Positions 1-7,909 of a DNA stretch of 7,909 nt are shown here, piece after piece. The notes beneath the pieces are model-generated. The model saw only the letters and a program-made list of their open reading frames with translations. It did no database searches and had not been told where the DNA came from. The stretch comes from Ramlibacter sp. GTDB lineage: Bacteria > Pseudomonadota > Gammaproteobacteria > Burkholderiales > Burkholderiaceae_C. The stretch covers positions 1 to 7,909 of the forward strand of contig JANXVP010000468.1 in assembly GCA_025351615.1 (NCBI GenBank), in the 5' to 3' direction. The position numbers were made by a program, and so were the translations under genes. The number at the start of each line of letters is the position of its first letter. The stretch's first letter is position 1.

Positions 1-2879
<2,879 letters not shown>

Positions 2880-3008
2880 GAGATCTCCGGGCTAGCTCTT
2901 GCGCAACTGTCTGAACCCGCAGCCGGGCCGGGCTGGGGCGTTCTTGGTGGGTTGGCCACTACCAACCATGGCAGACAGCGATGCATTGCACATCGCCCGA
3001 ACCAAGGC

Positions 3009-3034
3009 GTCTTCTGCAGTCGGGGTCAGAAGAC
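3009..3034 (-). repeat. Inverted repeat / hairpin in rpoB leader
   Basis: GTCTTCTG and CAGAAGAC form a perfect 8-base-pair stem with a 10-base loop, directly after the preceding 9-pair hairpin. The loop carries GACTG, which could also pair with CAGTC in the 3' arm of that preceding hairpin (3041-3074), so the two folds might compete. No U tract follows. Function unknown. Confidence 0.6.
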
Positions 3035-3040
3035 ACTCGG

Positions 3041-3074
3041 AAAGACTGGGGAACCTCGTATTGGACCAGTCTTT
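3041..3074 (-). promoter_or_regulatory. Hairpin in rpoB leader, possible RNase III processing site
   Basis: A perfect 9-base-pair stem (AAAGACTGG with CCAGTCTTT) encloses a 16-base loop, 34 bases after the attenuator hairpin. The following sequence is not U-rich, so it is unlikely to be a terminator. In E. coli an RNase III site separates rplL from rpoB mRNA, and this is the best-placed candidate here, but the stem is short for a typical RNase III substrate. Confidence 0.45.
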
Positions 3075-3108
3075 TCAAGTGTGTTCTCGGGCGCTTCCTA
3101 GAAGCACC

Positions 3109-3139
3109 AAAAGCTGGAGGCCCTTTCGGACGCTCCAGC
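3109..3139 (-). terminator. Attenuator-type terminator between rplL and rpoB
   Basis: Eighteen bases after the rplL stop, the minus strand folds as GCTGGAG paired with CTCCAGC, a one-base C bulge, then GTCC paired with GGGC (one G-U pair) around a GAAA tetraloop. The stem of 11 pairs is followed directly by TTTT and then GG. The short U tract suggests partial rather than complete termination, as expected for the known attenuator that lets only a fraction of polymerases reach rpoB in E. coli. Position and structure are seen; partial read-through is inferred. Confidence 0.75.
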
Positions 3140-3156
3140 CCCGGAACGGGATCGAA

Positions 3157-3531
3157 TTACTTCAGTTCGACCTTGGCGCCGGCGTCTTCCAGCTTCTTCT
3201 TGGCTGCATCGGCGTCGGCCTTGGGGATGGCTTCCTTGACGGCCTTGGGGGCACCGTCGACCAGGTCCTTGGCTTCCTTCAGGCCCAGGCCCGTGATTTC
3301 ACGGACGGCCTTGATGACCTGCACCTTGTTCGGGCCGGTTTCCATCAGCTGCACTGTGAATTCGGTCTTCTCTTCGGCGACTGCGGCGGCAGGGCCGGCA
3401 CCACCAGCGGGGGCGGCCATGGCCGCGGCGCTGACACCGAACTTCTCTTCGATGGCTTTCACCAAATCGTTGAGTTCCATGACCGTCATTGCGTCGAGCG
3501 AGGTCAGAAATGCGTCTTTATCGAATGCCAT
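3157..3531 (-). CDS. rplL: 50S ribosomal protein L7/L12
   Basis: A 124-residue acidic stalk protein of the large ribosomal subunit; its dimers hang from L10 and recruit and activate translational GTPases such as EF-Tu and EF-G. The N-terminal dimerisation and L10-binding helices span about 1-32 and end in [10 protein letters not shown] flexible Ala/Gly/Pro hinge covers about 33-52. The C-terminal factor-binding domain covers about 53-124 and includes [23 protein letters not shown] and KEAKDLV, all near-invariant in the family. The length matches the E. coli protein (about 120). The ATG is preceded by AGGA seven bases upstream. It lies 39 bases after rplJ and is expected to be translated several-fold more than L10, sharing the L10 leader control. 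Confidence 0.98.
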   Translation of the reverse strand: MAFDKDAFLTSLDAMTVMELNDLVKAIEEKFGVSAAAMAAPAGGAGPAAAVAEEKTEFTVQLMETGPNKVQVIKAVREITGLGLKEAKDLVDGAPKAVKEAIPKADADAAKKKLEDAGAKVELK

Positions 3532-3570
3532 TTTGATTTCCTAAGATAGATGGGGTTGGTTGTCGTGCTG

Positions 3571-4128
3571 TCAAGCTGCGGCTGCTTCGGGTGTCGCTTC
3601 GGGTGTCGCTTCGGGTGTCGCTTCGGCCTCGGCCTCGGCACCACCACCTCGTTTCGCTGCCAGCGCGCCGAGCACCACCGCGGTGCGCGAAATCGGCGAC
3701 ATGAGCAGGCCGCAAAGCTGGGCCAGCAACACTTCCTTGGAAGGAATGTTGGCCAGCTGCTTGACGCCGGCGACGTCCAGGGCCTTGCCTGCGAATACTC
3801 CACCGCGAATCACCAGCTTGTCGTTGGTTTTCGCGAAGTCAGCCACCACTTTCGCGGCCGCCACTGCATCCACAGAGAAACCGTAGATCAGCGGACCAGT
3901 CATCTGGTCACCCACAACCTCGAACTGGCTCCCTGCGACAGCACGGCGGGCCAGGGTGTTTTTCAGAACACTCAGGTTGACGCCCTTGCTGCGCGCATCG
4001 TTGCGCAGTTTGGTCATGTCAGCGACCGTGATGCCGCGGTATTCCGCCATCACCAGCGTTTGAGCTTTAGCGGCGAGGCCGGTCACTTCGGTAACGACCG
4101 CTTCTTTCTCACTGCGATTCAGACTCAA
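3571..4128 (-). CDS. rplJ: 50S ribosomal protein L10, TTG start, extended C-terminal tail
   Basis: L10 anchors L7/L12 dimers to the 23S rRNA at the stalk base; the L10-L12 complex also represses its own mRNA in E. coli. The protein has 185 residues against 165 in E. coli. The rRNA-binding globular domain (about 1-133) shows [10 protein letters not shown] (28-37), [11 protein letters not shown] (54-64), [10 protein letters not shown] (75-84) and the [13 protein letters not shown] segment. The L12-binding C-terminal helix covers about 134-160. A tail of acidic and Ala/Thr/Pro residues follows, with three ATPE units at about 170-182. I chose the TTG at 4126-4128 because AAGGAG sits six bases before it and the product then begins with (M)[11 protein letters not shown] as in relatives. 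A GTG at 4173 lacks a usable ribosome-binding site and would add 15 unmatched residues. Translation is probably controlled by the leader at 4234-4322. Confidence 0.96.
   Translation of the reverse strand: MSLNRSEKEAVVTEVTGLAAKAQTLVMAEYRGITVADMTKLRNDARSKGVNLSVLKNTLARRAVAGSQFEVVGDQMTGPLIYGFSVDAVAAAKVVADFAKTNDKLVIRGGVFAGKALDVAGVKQLANIPSKEVLLAQLCGLLMSPISRTAVVLGALAAKRGGGAEAEAEATPEATPEATPEAAAA
3584..3631 (-). repeat. 12-base tandem repeat encoding the L10 tail
   Basis: On the plus strand the unit gcttcgggtgtc occurs three times without change (3584-3595, 3596-3607, 3608-3619), and a fourth, partly matching unit follows (3620-3631). Each unit encodes four residues (Ala-Thr-Pro-Glu in register), so copy-number change would keep the rplJ frame. 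The block lies in the last 20 or so codons of rplJ. Confidence 0.95.
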
Positions 4129-4134
4129 GGTCTT

Positions 4135-4140
4135 CTCCTT
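4135..4140 (-). promoter_or_regulatory. rplJ ribosome-binding site that fixes the TTG start
   Basis: AAGGAG, a strong match to the anti-Shine-Dalgarno sequence, lies six bases before the TTG at 4128. It is the only good site near the gene start. Just upstream, GTGCC (4169-4173) and GGCAC (4144-4148) can pair around a 20-base loop, ending three bases before the site, so a stem could sit against it. Confidence 0.85.
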
Positions 4141-4233
4141 AAAGTGCCTTCGGATCCGGGAACCCTGGGGCACGCCTTACCTGCAGCGACCAACTGTCTT
4201 CAGAAATCTCTCGACTCCATCTGCAGCGGGATC

Positions 4234-4322
4234 GCCATCTGCGTTGGCTCGAGTGCTCGGGGCGAACCCCTTGAACTCTTCAATTAAGCGCAGTCGCCTG
4301 CGCGCCAACGGTCTTGGATGGC
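4234..4322 (-). promoter_or_regulatory. Candidate L10 leader (autoregulatory mRNA structure for rplJL)
   Basis: The minus strand folds into a nested structure. The outer stem is GCCATC (4322-4317) with GATGGC (4239-4234). An asymmetric internal loop of CAAGAC against CA follows. The second stem is CGTTGGC (4310-4304) with GCCAACG (4248-4242). Inside it are hairpin A, GCGCAG/CTGCGC with a GCGA loop (4288-4303), then TTAA, then hairpin B, TTGAA/TTCAA with a GAG loop (4271-4283), and hairpin C, GGGG/CCCC with a TTCG loop (4259-4270). As I remember the E. coli L10 leader, it has the same order: outer stem, purine-rich internal loop, inner stem, GNRA hairpin, then UUAAU. Hairpins B and C appear additional. 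In E. coli the L10-L12 complex binds here and blocks rplJ and rplL translation. The fold is seen; the function is inferred. Confidence 0.8.
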
Positions 4323-4354
4323 CTGGCGGAACCCGCTTGCGCGCTTTCCGCCAG
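4323..4354 (-). promoter_or_regulatory. Hairpin abutting the L10 leader
   Basis: CTGGCGGAA and TTCCGCCAG form a perfect 9-pair stem, followed by an AG/GG internal loop and CGC/GCG closing a GCAA tetraloop. It ends at the base next to the outer stem of the L10 leader, so the two could stack end to end. No U tract follows, so it is not a terminator. It is probably part of the leader fold. Confidence 0.65.
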
Positions 4355-4400
4355 CCCACCACACCGGGCTTGCCTTGCGGGCTCGCCCAATTTCTCGCGC

Positions 4401-4422
4401 CCGGGCCCCTCCGGCAGCCCGG
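4401..4422 (-). repeat. GC-rich hairpin after rplA
   Basis: CCGGGC and GCCCGG form a 6-pair stem with a 10-base loop, seven bases after the rplA stop codon. No U tract follows, so it does not look like a complete intrinsic terminator. It may protect the rplKA mRNA end or be incidental in GC-rich DNA. The rest of 4355-4400 shows only short GC-rich pairings and no clear promoter for rplJ. Confidence 0.45.
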
Positions 4423-4429
4423 CCGCTCG

Positions 4430-5125
4430 TTACGCCGTGATGGTTTGCGTGTCCACCCGGACACCCAGACCCATCGTCGACGAAACCGCCACTTTTCTCA
4501 GGTACACACCCTTGCTCGACGCGGGCTTGGCCTTGGTCAAAGCGTCCACCAGCGCCACCAGGTTGCCCTGCAGCTTGTCCGCATCGAACGAGCGGCGGCC
4601 GATGGTCGCGTGGATGATGCCGGCCTTGTCGGCGCGGAATTGCACCTGGCCAGCCTTGGCGTTGCGAACGGCTTGCGCAACGTCCGGCGTCACGGTGCCG
4701 ACCTTCGGGTTCGGCATCAGGCCACGCGGGCCCAGGATCTGGCCCAGCGTACCGACCACGCGCATGGCGTCCGGCGCGGCGATCACCACGTCGAACGGCA
4801 TGTCGCCGGCCTTCACACGCGCTGCCAGGTCGTCCATGCCGACGATGTCGGCGCCGGCCGCCTTGGCTTCTTCAGCCTTGGCGCCCTGGGCAAATACGGC
4901 CACGCGCTTGGTCTTGCCGGTACCGTTGGGCATCACCACGGCGCCGCGAACCACCTGGTCCGATTTCTTCGGGTCGATGCCCAGCTGCACGGCCACGTCA
5001 ATGGATTCGTCGAACTTGGCCGTGGCGGCTTCCTTGACGATCCCCAGGGCGTCTCCCAGCGGGTACAGCTTGTTGCTGTCGGCCTTGCCTTGCAGGCCCT
5101 TTTGTTTTTTGGTCAGCTTGGTCAT
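4430..5125 (-). CDS. rplA: 50S ribosomal protein L1
   Basis: L1 binds 23S rRNA at the mobile L1 stalk that helps release deacylated tRNA from the E site; free L1 also represses the rplKA mRNA in E. coli. At 231 residues it is the usual length (E. coli 234). Domain I is split between about 1-67 and 160-231, and domain II lies between. The family signature [19 protein letters not shown] is at 128-146, and the conserved [14 protein letters not shown] segment is at 163-176. The ATG directly follows the rplK stop codon (TAA then ATG, no gap). Its GGAGG ribosome-binding site (5134-5138) lies inside the last codons of rplK, so the two genes are probably translationally coupled. A spacer of 301 bases separates it from rplJ. 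Confidence 0.98.
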   Translation of the reverse strand: MTKLTKKQKGLQGKADSNKLYPLGDALGIVKEAATAKFDESIDVAVQLGIDPKKSDQVVRGAVVMPNGTGKTKRVAVFAQGAKAEEAKAAGADIVGMDDLAARVKAGDMPFDVVIAAPDAMRVVGTLGQILGPRGLMPNPKVGTVTPDVAQAVRNAKAGQVQFRADKAGIIHATIGRRSFDADKLQGNLVALVDALTKAKPASSKGVYLRKVAVSSTMGLGVRVDTQTITA

Positions 5126-5557
5126 TTACACGCCCTCCACAGTCACGCCCATCGAACGGGCAGAGCCAGCCAAGGTGCGCACCGCGGCGTTGAGGTCGGC
5201 CGCGTTCATGTCCTTGAGCTTGGTCCTGGCGATTTCCTCGAGTTGGGCCCGGGTAATCTTGCCGACCTTGTTGTTGTGGGGCGTGGCCGAACCCTTGTCC
5301 AGCTTGATGGCCTTCTTGATCAGGACCGTCGCGGGCGGGGTCTTGATGATGAAGGTGAAGCTCTTGTCCGCGAACGCGGTGATCACCACCGGCAGCGGCA
5401 GGCCGGGCTCGACGCCCTGGGTCTGGGCGTTGAACGCCTTGCAGAACTCCATGATGTTCAGGCCGCGCTGGCCCAGTGCCGGGCCGATCGGCGGCGACGG
5501 ATTGGCTTTACCAGCTGGCACTTGCAGCTTGACAAAACCGACGATTTTTTTCGCCAT
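5126..5557 (-). CDS. rplK: 50S ribosomal protein L11
   Basis: L11 binds the GTPase-associated centre of 23S rRNA near the stalk base and takes part in factor binding and, in E. coli, in RelA activation. The product is 143 residues, close to E. coli's 142. The N-terminal domain carries the Pro-rich [17 protein letters not shown] stretch (22-38). The linker includes TPPA (73-76). The C-terminal rRNA-binding domain ends with [15 protein letters not shown] (128-142). I chose the ATG at 5557 because it gives the conserved [12 protein letters not shown] start and has AAGGAG nine bases upstream (5567-5572); a GTG at 5593 would add 12 unmatched residues. It is first in the rplKA pair, and the leader just upstream holds a candidate L1 site. 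Confidence 0.98.
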   Translation of the reverse strand: MAKKIVGFVKLQVPAGKANPSPPIGPALGQRGLNIMEFCKAFNAQTQGVEPGLPLPVVITAFADKSFTFIIKTPPATVLIKKAIKLDKGSATPHNNKVGKITRAQLEEIARTKLKDMNAADLNAAVRTLAGSARSMGVTVEGV

Positions 5558-5573
5558 GGTCTTTGACTCCTTG

Positions 5574-5609
5574 CGGGTGATGACGCCGGGCACAAGGCCT
5601 CGGCTCCCC
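5574..5609 (-). promoter_or_regulatory. Candidate L1-binding site upstream of rplK
   Basis: Immediately before the rplK ribosome-binding site the minus strand can form GGG (5608-5606) with CCC (5577-5575), then an asymmetric loop of A against GTCATCA, then GCCG (5604-5601) with CGGC (5588-5585). Above a one-base A bulge, GGC pairs with GCC around CTTGT. Two short helices flanking an asymmetric loop are the known layout of L1 sites in rRNA and in rplK leaders. Binding here would cover the ribosome-binding site. The outer helix has only three pairs, so the call is tentative. Confidence 0.5.
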
Positions 5610-5635
5610 GGGGTTTGACAGCTCTACCAACTACA

Positions 5636-5663
5636 CTTTTTGCCGAGCCGCGGAAGCAAAAAG
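5636..5663 (-). repeat. Hairpin in the nusG-rplK spacer
   Basis: CTTTTTGC and GCAAAAAG form a perfect 8-pair stem with a 12-base GC-rich loop, 23 bases after the nusG stop. No U tract follows on either strand, so it is not an intrinsic terminator. It may separate the secE-nusG and rplKA messages by processing. The rest of this 129-base spacer carries two short repeats described elsewhere and no clear promoter. Confidence 0.55.
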
Positions 5664-5668
5664 AACCA

Positions 5669-5684
5669 ATCAGTTCAGGACAGG
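5669..5684. repeat. 16-base motif, copy 1 (nusG-rplK junction)
   Basis: Plus-strand atcagttcaggacagg starts next to the nusG stop codon. It matches 15 of 16 bases of the stretch at 6862-6877 before tRNA-Trp, in the same orientation. Function unknown. Confidence 0.7.
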
Positions 5685-5686
5685 CT

Positions 5687-6283
5687 CTACGCCTTTTCGA
5701 CCTGACTGAATTCCAGTTCGACCGGTGTCGCACGTCCGAAGATCGTGACCGACACACGGACCTTGTTCTTCTCGTAATTCACTTCTTCGACGGTGCCGTT
5801 GAAGTCGGTGAACGGACCGTCCTTGACGCGCACGTATTCGCCGACCACGAACTCCACCTTGTGGCGGGGCTTCTCGGTGCCCTCTTCCATCTGGCCCAGG
5901 ATCTTTCCCACTTCCTCTTCGGAAATGGGGGAGGGGCGATTCTTGGCGCCGCCGACGAAACCGGTCACCTTGTTGGTGTGCTTGACCAGATGCCAGGTGT
6001 CGTCGTTCATGATCATCTGGACCAGCACATAGCCGGGGTAGAAGCGCCGCTCGGACGTCTTCTTCTGGCCGTTCTTGATCTCGACCACTTCTTCGGTGGG
6101 CACCAGGATGTCGCCGAACACGTCCTGCATGCCGGCGCGCAGGATGCGCTCGCGGATGTTGCGCTCGACGGCCTTTTCCATGCCCGAATAGGCATGAACC
6201 ACATACCAGCGCAGGTCGGGGTTGACGGGCTTGGCGGGAGCCGTGGGCTGCGAATCGCCAGCCAGGATTTCGATGTCACTCAT
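5687..6283 (-). CDS. nusG: Transcription antitermination/elongation factor NusG
   Basis: NusG binds RNA polymerase during elongation, suppresses pausing, and links polymerase to Rho or to ribosomal protein S10. The product has 198 residues (E. coli 181), the difference being mainly a 24-residue N-terminal lead before [10 protein letters not shown] (25-34). The NGN domain covers about 25-116 and includes [13 protein letters not shown] (78-90), the conserved polymerase-facing stretch. The C-terminal KOW domain covers about 143-198, with [19 protein letters not shown] at 147-165. The ATG at 6281-6283 overlaps the secE stop by one base (TAATG), which suggests coupled translation. A GGTGG sequence lies eight bases upstream. 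A GTG four codons earlier is possible but would overlap secE further. The stop is TAG. Confidence 0.97.
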   Translation of the reverse strand: MSDIEILAGDSQPTAPAKPVNPDLRWYVVHAYSGMEKAVERNIRERILRAGMQDVFGDILVPTEEVVEIKNGQKKTSERRFYPGYVLVQMIMNDDTWHLVKHTNKVTGFVGGAKNRPSPISEEEVGKILGQMEEGTEKPRHKVEFVVGEYVRVKDGPFTDFNGTVEEVNYEKNKVRVSVTIFGRATPVELEFSQVEKA

Positions 6284-6666
6284 TACTTTTTCCACCCCAG
6301 AATCGCGTCATAGAACAGCCACTCGAGCGTCTTGTCGGTGAGCCACAGGAACAGCGCCATGATCACCACGAAGCCGAACACATAGGCGGTCATCTGCATG
6401 GCCTCCTTGCGGGTGGGCCAGACGACCTTCTTGACTTCCTTCCAGGAATCGCGGCCGAATGCCACGAACTGCTTGCCGGGTTCGGACACCATGAACACAA
6501 CCAACGCGGCAACCAGGCCCAGGATCAAGGCGCCCCACTGGACGACCTGGCCCTGCTTGCCGAGCAGATAAAAGGCCGCCAACGCGCCGATGACCAGCGC
6601 GAACGCAGCGGCCAGCTTCGCCTTGTCGGCGGTGGTACTGACGGTTTCAACTTGAGAAGTGACCAT
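6283..6666 (-). CDS. secE: Preprotein translocase subunit SecE
   Basis: SecE clamps SecY in the inner-membrane SecYEG channel for protein export. The 127 residues equal the length of E. coli SecE and suggest the three-helix form. Membrane segments are at about 18-36, 42-61 and 92-110. The conserved cytoplasmic amphipathic region is [19 protein letters not shown] (71-89), the family's best hallmark. A conserved short tail ends in GWKK. The ATG at 6664-6666 has only a distant AGGA (11 bases upstream), so initiation may be modest. The stop codon overlaps the nusG start. The gene follows tRNA-Trp after a 114-base spacer with three hairpins. No convincing promoter is visible in that spacer. Confidence 0.97.
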   Translation of the reverse strand: MVTSQVETVSTTADKAKLAAAFALVIGALAAFYLLGKQGQVVQWGALILGLVAALVVFMVSEPGKQFVAFGRDSWKEVKKVVWPTRKEAMQMTAYVFGFVVIMALFLWLTDKTLEWLFYDAILGWKK

Positions 6667-6694
6667 TTACCGCGTTTTCCTGCTTCAATTCAAT

Positions 6695-6710
6695 GCGTCT
6701 TTTGAGACGC
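6695..6710 (-). repeat. Hairpin upstream of secE
   Basis: GCGTCT and AGACGC form a perfect 6-pair stem with a CAAA loop, ending about 28 bases before the secE ATG. It is the last of three hairpins in the tRNA-Trp to secE spacer. No U tract follows. Function unknown. Confidence 0.5.
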
Positions 6711-6712
6711 CA

Positions 6713-6740
6713 AACCCGCCGGTCAAGGCGGGTTGTTTTT
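6713..6740 (+). terminator. Intrinsic terminator, best oriented on the plus strand
   Basis: AACCCGCC (6713-6720) pairs perfectly with GGCGGGTT (6727-6734) around a 6-base loop. On the plus strand it is followed by GTTTTTG, a good U tract; on the minus strand only T then GG follows. It would therefore stop transcription running against the genes better than transcription running from tRNA-Trp into secE. On the minus strand it could at most be a weak terminator. Confidence 0.6.
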
Positions 6741-6742
6741 GT

Positions 6743-6764
6743 GGCCGGCCTTTCGTGGCCGGCC
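6743..6764 (-). repeat. Stable hairpin downstream of tRNA-Trp
   Basis: Two copies of the self-complementary GGCCGGCC flank a 6-base ACGAAA loop, giving an 8-pair all-GC stem 16 bases after the tRNA CCA end. It could mark the 3' processing boundary of the tRNA precursor or the 5' end of the secE message. That role is inferred; only the structure is seen. Confidence 0.6.
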
Positions 6765-6780
6765 CGGTAAGCCACTCAGG

Positions 6781-6856
6781 TGGCAGGGGCAGTAGGAATC
6801 GAACCTACAACCTTCGGTTTTGGAGACCGACGCTCTGCCAATTGAGCTATACCCCT
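6781..6856 (-). tRNA. tRNA-Trp (anticodon CCA)
   Basis: A complete 76-base cloverleaf with encoded CCA. The acceptor stem is AGGGGTA with TGCCCCT (one T-G pair). The D arm is GCTC/GAGC with an AATTGGCA loop. The anticodon stem is TCGGT/ACCGA with loop CTCCAAA, placing anticodon CCA at 6821-6823. The T arm is GTAGG/CCTAC with loop TTCGATT, and G is the discriminator before CCA. It sits between tuf and secE, an arrangement seen in betaproteobacteria, and is probably cut from a longer transcript since both flanks carry strong hairpins. Confidence 0.98.
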
Positions 6857-6861
6857 ACTTG

Positions 6862-6877
6862 ATCAGTTGAGGACAGG
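6862..6877. repeat. 16-base motif, copy 2 (upstream of tRNA-Trp)
   Basis: Plus-strand atcagttgaggacagg lies five bases from the tRNA-Trp 5' end. It differs from the copy at 5669-5684 only at the eighth base. Its ggacag part forms one arm of the hairpin at 6871-6906. Confidence 0.7.
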
Positions 6878-6906
6878 GCAAATTGCTTCGCAATCTTGGT
6901 CTGTCC
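6871..6906 (-). promoter_or_regulatory. Hairpin upstream of tRNA-Trp, function unknown
   Basis: GGACAG pairs with CTGTCC. Inside, after a two-by-two internal loop, CAA pairs with TTG, then past a bulged G ATTGC pairs with GCAAT around a GAA loop, 14 pairs in all. It ends 14 bases before the tRNA. No U tract follows, so it is not a terminator. It could be a processing signal or leader element. I found no convincing -35/-10 pair between the tuf terminator and the tRNA. Confidence 0.6.
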
Positions 6907-6933
6907 CACAAAGTCTTCAGTTCGCTCCAACAC

Positions 6934-6959
6934 AAAACGTCCCTGCTTCGCAGGGACGT
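6934..6959 (-). terminator. tuf: Intrinsic terminator after tuf
   Basis: ACGTCCCTGC and GCAGGGACGT form a perfect 10-pair stem with a GAA loop, 11 bases after the tuf stop, followed by TTTGTGTT. The stem is strong and the U tract is interrupted, so termination is likely but some read-through into tRNA-Trp and secE is possible. Confidence 0.8.
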
Positions 6960-6970
6960 CCTTTGACGAT

Positions 6971-7909
<939 letters not shown>

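Larger units (their letters stand above)
2880..3156 (-). other. rplL-rpoB spacer, rich in hairpins, no gene
   Basis: This 277-base stretch has no convincing coding frame. Reading on the minus strand I see six successive inverted repeats: 3113-3139, 3041-3074, 3009-3034, 2978-2996 (GCGATG/CATCGC, 7-base loop), 2950-2967 (GGTTGG/CCAACC, 6-base loop) and 2920-2935 (CAGCC/GGCTG, 6-base loop). In E. coli the equivalent spacer holds an attenuator and an RNase III processing site that set rpoB expression below rplL. That role is inferred here from position and structure. I see no clear promoter in it. Confidence 0.8.

Noticed and set aside
2899..3549. Plus-strand frames across the rplL-rpoB spacer and rplL
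   Set aside because: Most of their length is the complement of rplL, and the spacer part coincides with RNA hairpins. No ribosome-binding site or motif supports them.
3584..3631. CRISPR or other spaced repeat array
   Set aside because: The units are only 12 bases, contiguous without spacers, and lie inside the rplJ reading frame.
4129..4173. GTG start of rplJ at 4173
   Set aside because: It would add 15 residues not matched in L10 proteins, AAGG lies only one base from the GTG, and the TTG at 4128 has a proper ribosome-binding site.
5558..5593. GTG start of rplK at 5593
   Set aside because: It would run through the ribosome-binding site and candidate L1 site and add 12 residues absent from L11 families.
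4244..5618. Two plus-strand frames of about 435-440 codons across rplA and rplK
   Set aside because: Both are antisense to well-supported ribosomal protein genes, have low-complexity composition and no recognisable domain, and their starts lie in the L10 leader.
5611..5650. An extra tRNA gene in the nusG-rplK spacer
   Set aside because: Only a D-arm-like stretch is present. The anticodon arm, T loop and CCA end are missing.
6284..6295. GTG start of nusG four codons upstream
   Set aside because: It lies further inside secE and adds no conserved residues. The TAATG overlap at 6281-6285 is a typical coupled start. It cannot be fully excluded.
6857..6936. A sigma-70 promoter for tRNA-Trp and secE (CTGAAG, 16 bases, CAAGAT)
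   Set aside because: Each hexamer matches the consensus at only three of six positions, no better than chance in this DNA, so no promoter is annotated.

Overview
This window is a core housekeeping locus, with every gene on the minus strand. Read in transcription order (right to left) it holds tuf (3' part), tRNA-Trp(CCA), secE, nusG, rplK, rplA, rplJ, rplL and rpoB (5' part). This is the classic tuf-secE-nusG-rplKAJL-rpoB cluster of Proteobacteria. The GC-rich codon use and protein wording suggest a betaproteobacterium of the Alcaligenaceae, close to Bordetella or Achromobacter. Supporting details are the RpoB N-terminus, the L10 sequence and the tRNA-Trp between tuf and secE. The family assignment is inferred from remembered sequences, not from a search.

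Layout by plus coordinate: 3-2879 rpoB, cut by the left edge; 2880-3156 a hairpin-packed spacer with a likely attenuator; 3157-3531 rplL; 3571-4128 rplJ with a TTG start and a repeat-encoded C-terminal tail; 4129-4429 a structured leader that matches the L10 autoregulatory leader in layout; 4430-5125 rplA; 5126-5557 rplK, whose stop abuts the rplA start; 5558-5686 a leader with a candidate L1 site; 5687-6283 nusG; 6283-6666 secE, overlapping nusG by one base; 6667-6780 three hairpins; 6781-6856 tRNA-Trp; 6857-6970 the tuf terminator and a second hairpin; 6971-7909 tuf, cut by the right edge.

The genes supply translation (EF-Tu, tRNA-Trp, L11, L1, L10, L7/L12), transcription (RNA polymerase beta, NusG) and secretion (SecE). 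By analogy with E. coli, L1 should repress rplKA and the L10-L12 complex should repress rplJL through their leaders, while an attenuator after rplL lowers rpoB relative to rplL. The spacers contain RNA structures that fit this scheme.

I found no mobile element, CRISPR array, defence system or new gene system. What deserves a second look lies in the spacers: an L10 leader with extra hairpins, a row of six hairpins before rpoB, a near-duplicate 16-base motif at two gene junctions, and a terminator that points against the genes.
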